Source: Silvibacterium bohemicum (GTDB lineage Bacteria; Acidobacteriota; Terriglobia; Terriglobales; Acidobacteriaceae). Taken from it: 64,000 nt of DNA. The notes under the pieces are model-generated. The model saw nothing but the letters and a program-made list of their open reading frames with translations. It searched no databases and had not been told where the DNA came from. Positions within the stretch are counted from its first letter, which is position 1, and each line of letters begins with the position of its first letter. The DNA lies in NCBI RefSeq assembly GCF_001006305.1, contig NZ_LBHJ01000012.1, forward strand, positions 346,231 to 410,230. Reading direction: 5' to 3'. Below are positions 63,808-64,000 of the stretch, piece by piece. Position numbers and translations under genes: made by a program.

Positions 63808-64000
63808 CTATGTGGCTGATTGTGTCGCGGGTAGACGCAGCCTTGTGGCGATGAGCGCGGCTATCAGGAAAGCTCCCGAGGTAATGCACAGTGCGTAGCT
63901 CATGCCGGCATGCTCCGAGACTCGGCCGATGACGTAGGGAGCGGCCGCGCTGAGTATGCGGCCGATGTTGTAGACGAAGCCCATGGCCGTGCCGCGCAGC
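63808..64000 (-). CDS. C-terminal end of an MFS transporter (5' end outside window)
   Basis: Read from the right edge on the minus strand: about 63 residues, with RGTAMGFVYNIGRILSAAAP and YALCITSGAFLIAALIATRL, ending in a polar tail at TAG 63810-63808. The two hydrophobic stretches and the GFVYNIGRI loop are typical of the last helices of sugar/acid-type major facilitator transporters. Substrate unknown. It converges with the M1 gene. Confidence 0.75.
   Translation of the reverse strand, partial: LRGTAMGFVYNIGRILSAAAPYVIGRVSEHAGMSYALCITSGAFLIAALIATRLRLPATQSAT

Noticed and set aside
1-64000. CRISPR arrays, rRNA genes and insertion sequences
   Set aside because: No regularly spaced repeats, no rRNA segments and no transposase reading frames were seen.

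Overview
The window looks like a chromosomal segment of a soil bacterium of the phylum Acidobacteriota, probably family Acidobacteriaceae. The basis is inference from gene content: an Oar-like TonB-type receptor with an N-terminal carboxypeptidase-regulatory domain, a YXWGXW-repeat lipoprotein, many secreted hydrolases and peptidases, and a sigma-like regulator of a type I associate with this phylum. No 16S rRNA gene is present to settle it. The DNA is GC-rich, except for a few short AT-rich control regions.

Layout. 1-9440: cell-surface genes (end of an Ig-like protein, a coiled-coil porin, a large TonB-type receptor, a lipoprotein, a YncE-like beta-propeller). 9626-14723 (minus): the conserved rpmH-rnpA-yidD-yidC-jag-mnmE cluster for ribosome, RNase P, membrane insertion and tRNA modification. 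15018-21154: a TPR/O-GlcNAc-transferase-like protein, a VOC protein, a small ORF, a TPR lipoprotein and a coupled LLM flavin oxidoreductase/ATP-grasp pair. 21271-29476: a degraded or domesticated phage tail module with its own regulators. 29609-35068: a GnnA-like dehydrogenase, a LolB-like lipoprotein, mltG, a ruvX fragment, greA, a CDP-alcohol phosphatidyltransferase and yggX. 35159-46697: tRNA-Pro, the YXWGXW lipoprotein, an Ada-type repair protein, glyA, alr and several hydrolases. 46852-50145: dnaB and dnaA, side by side. 50297-57502: a secreted-type oxidoreductase, an esterase, an NGG-repeat surface protein, a diguanylate cyclase, a membrane protein and a Nudix hydrolase. 57598-64000: RNase P RNA, a potassium channel, a subclass B3 metallo-beta-lactamase, M28 and M1 peptidases and the end of an MFS transporter.

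The most unusual part is 21271-29476. Reading leftward from 28261, a small zinc-ribbon/AT-hook-like protein is translationally coupled to a sigma-region-4-like regulator. A terminator-like hairpin follows in the leader of a signal-peptide-bearing beta-helix protein with phage tail-fibre repeats. Then come a terminase large subunit cut off after its ATPase domain, and two tail-type genes. Portal, capsid, protease and integrase genes are absent. The terminase ORF runs out of frame into the tail-tube gene exactly where a deletion junction would be expected. A divergent XRE/S24-like repressor with a degenerate protease domain lies to the right, with a possible operator palindrome inside its own promoter spacer. 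Whether this is simply a decaying prophage or a tail-derived secreted system kept by the host cannot be decided from this sequence.

Other points of note: RNase P protein and rpmH lie about 34 kb from dnaA, rather than beside it; ruvX is reduced to its first 41 codons; and two families of short palindromic repeats are scattered between genes.
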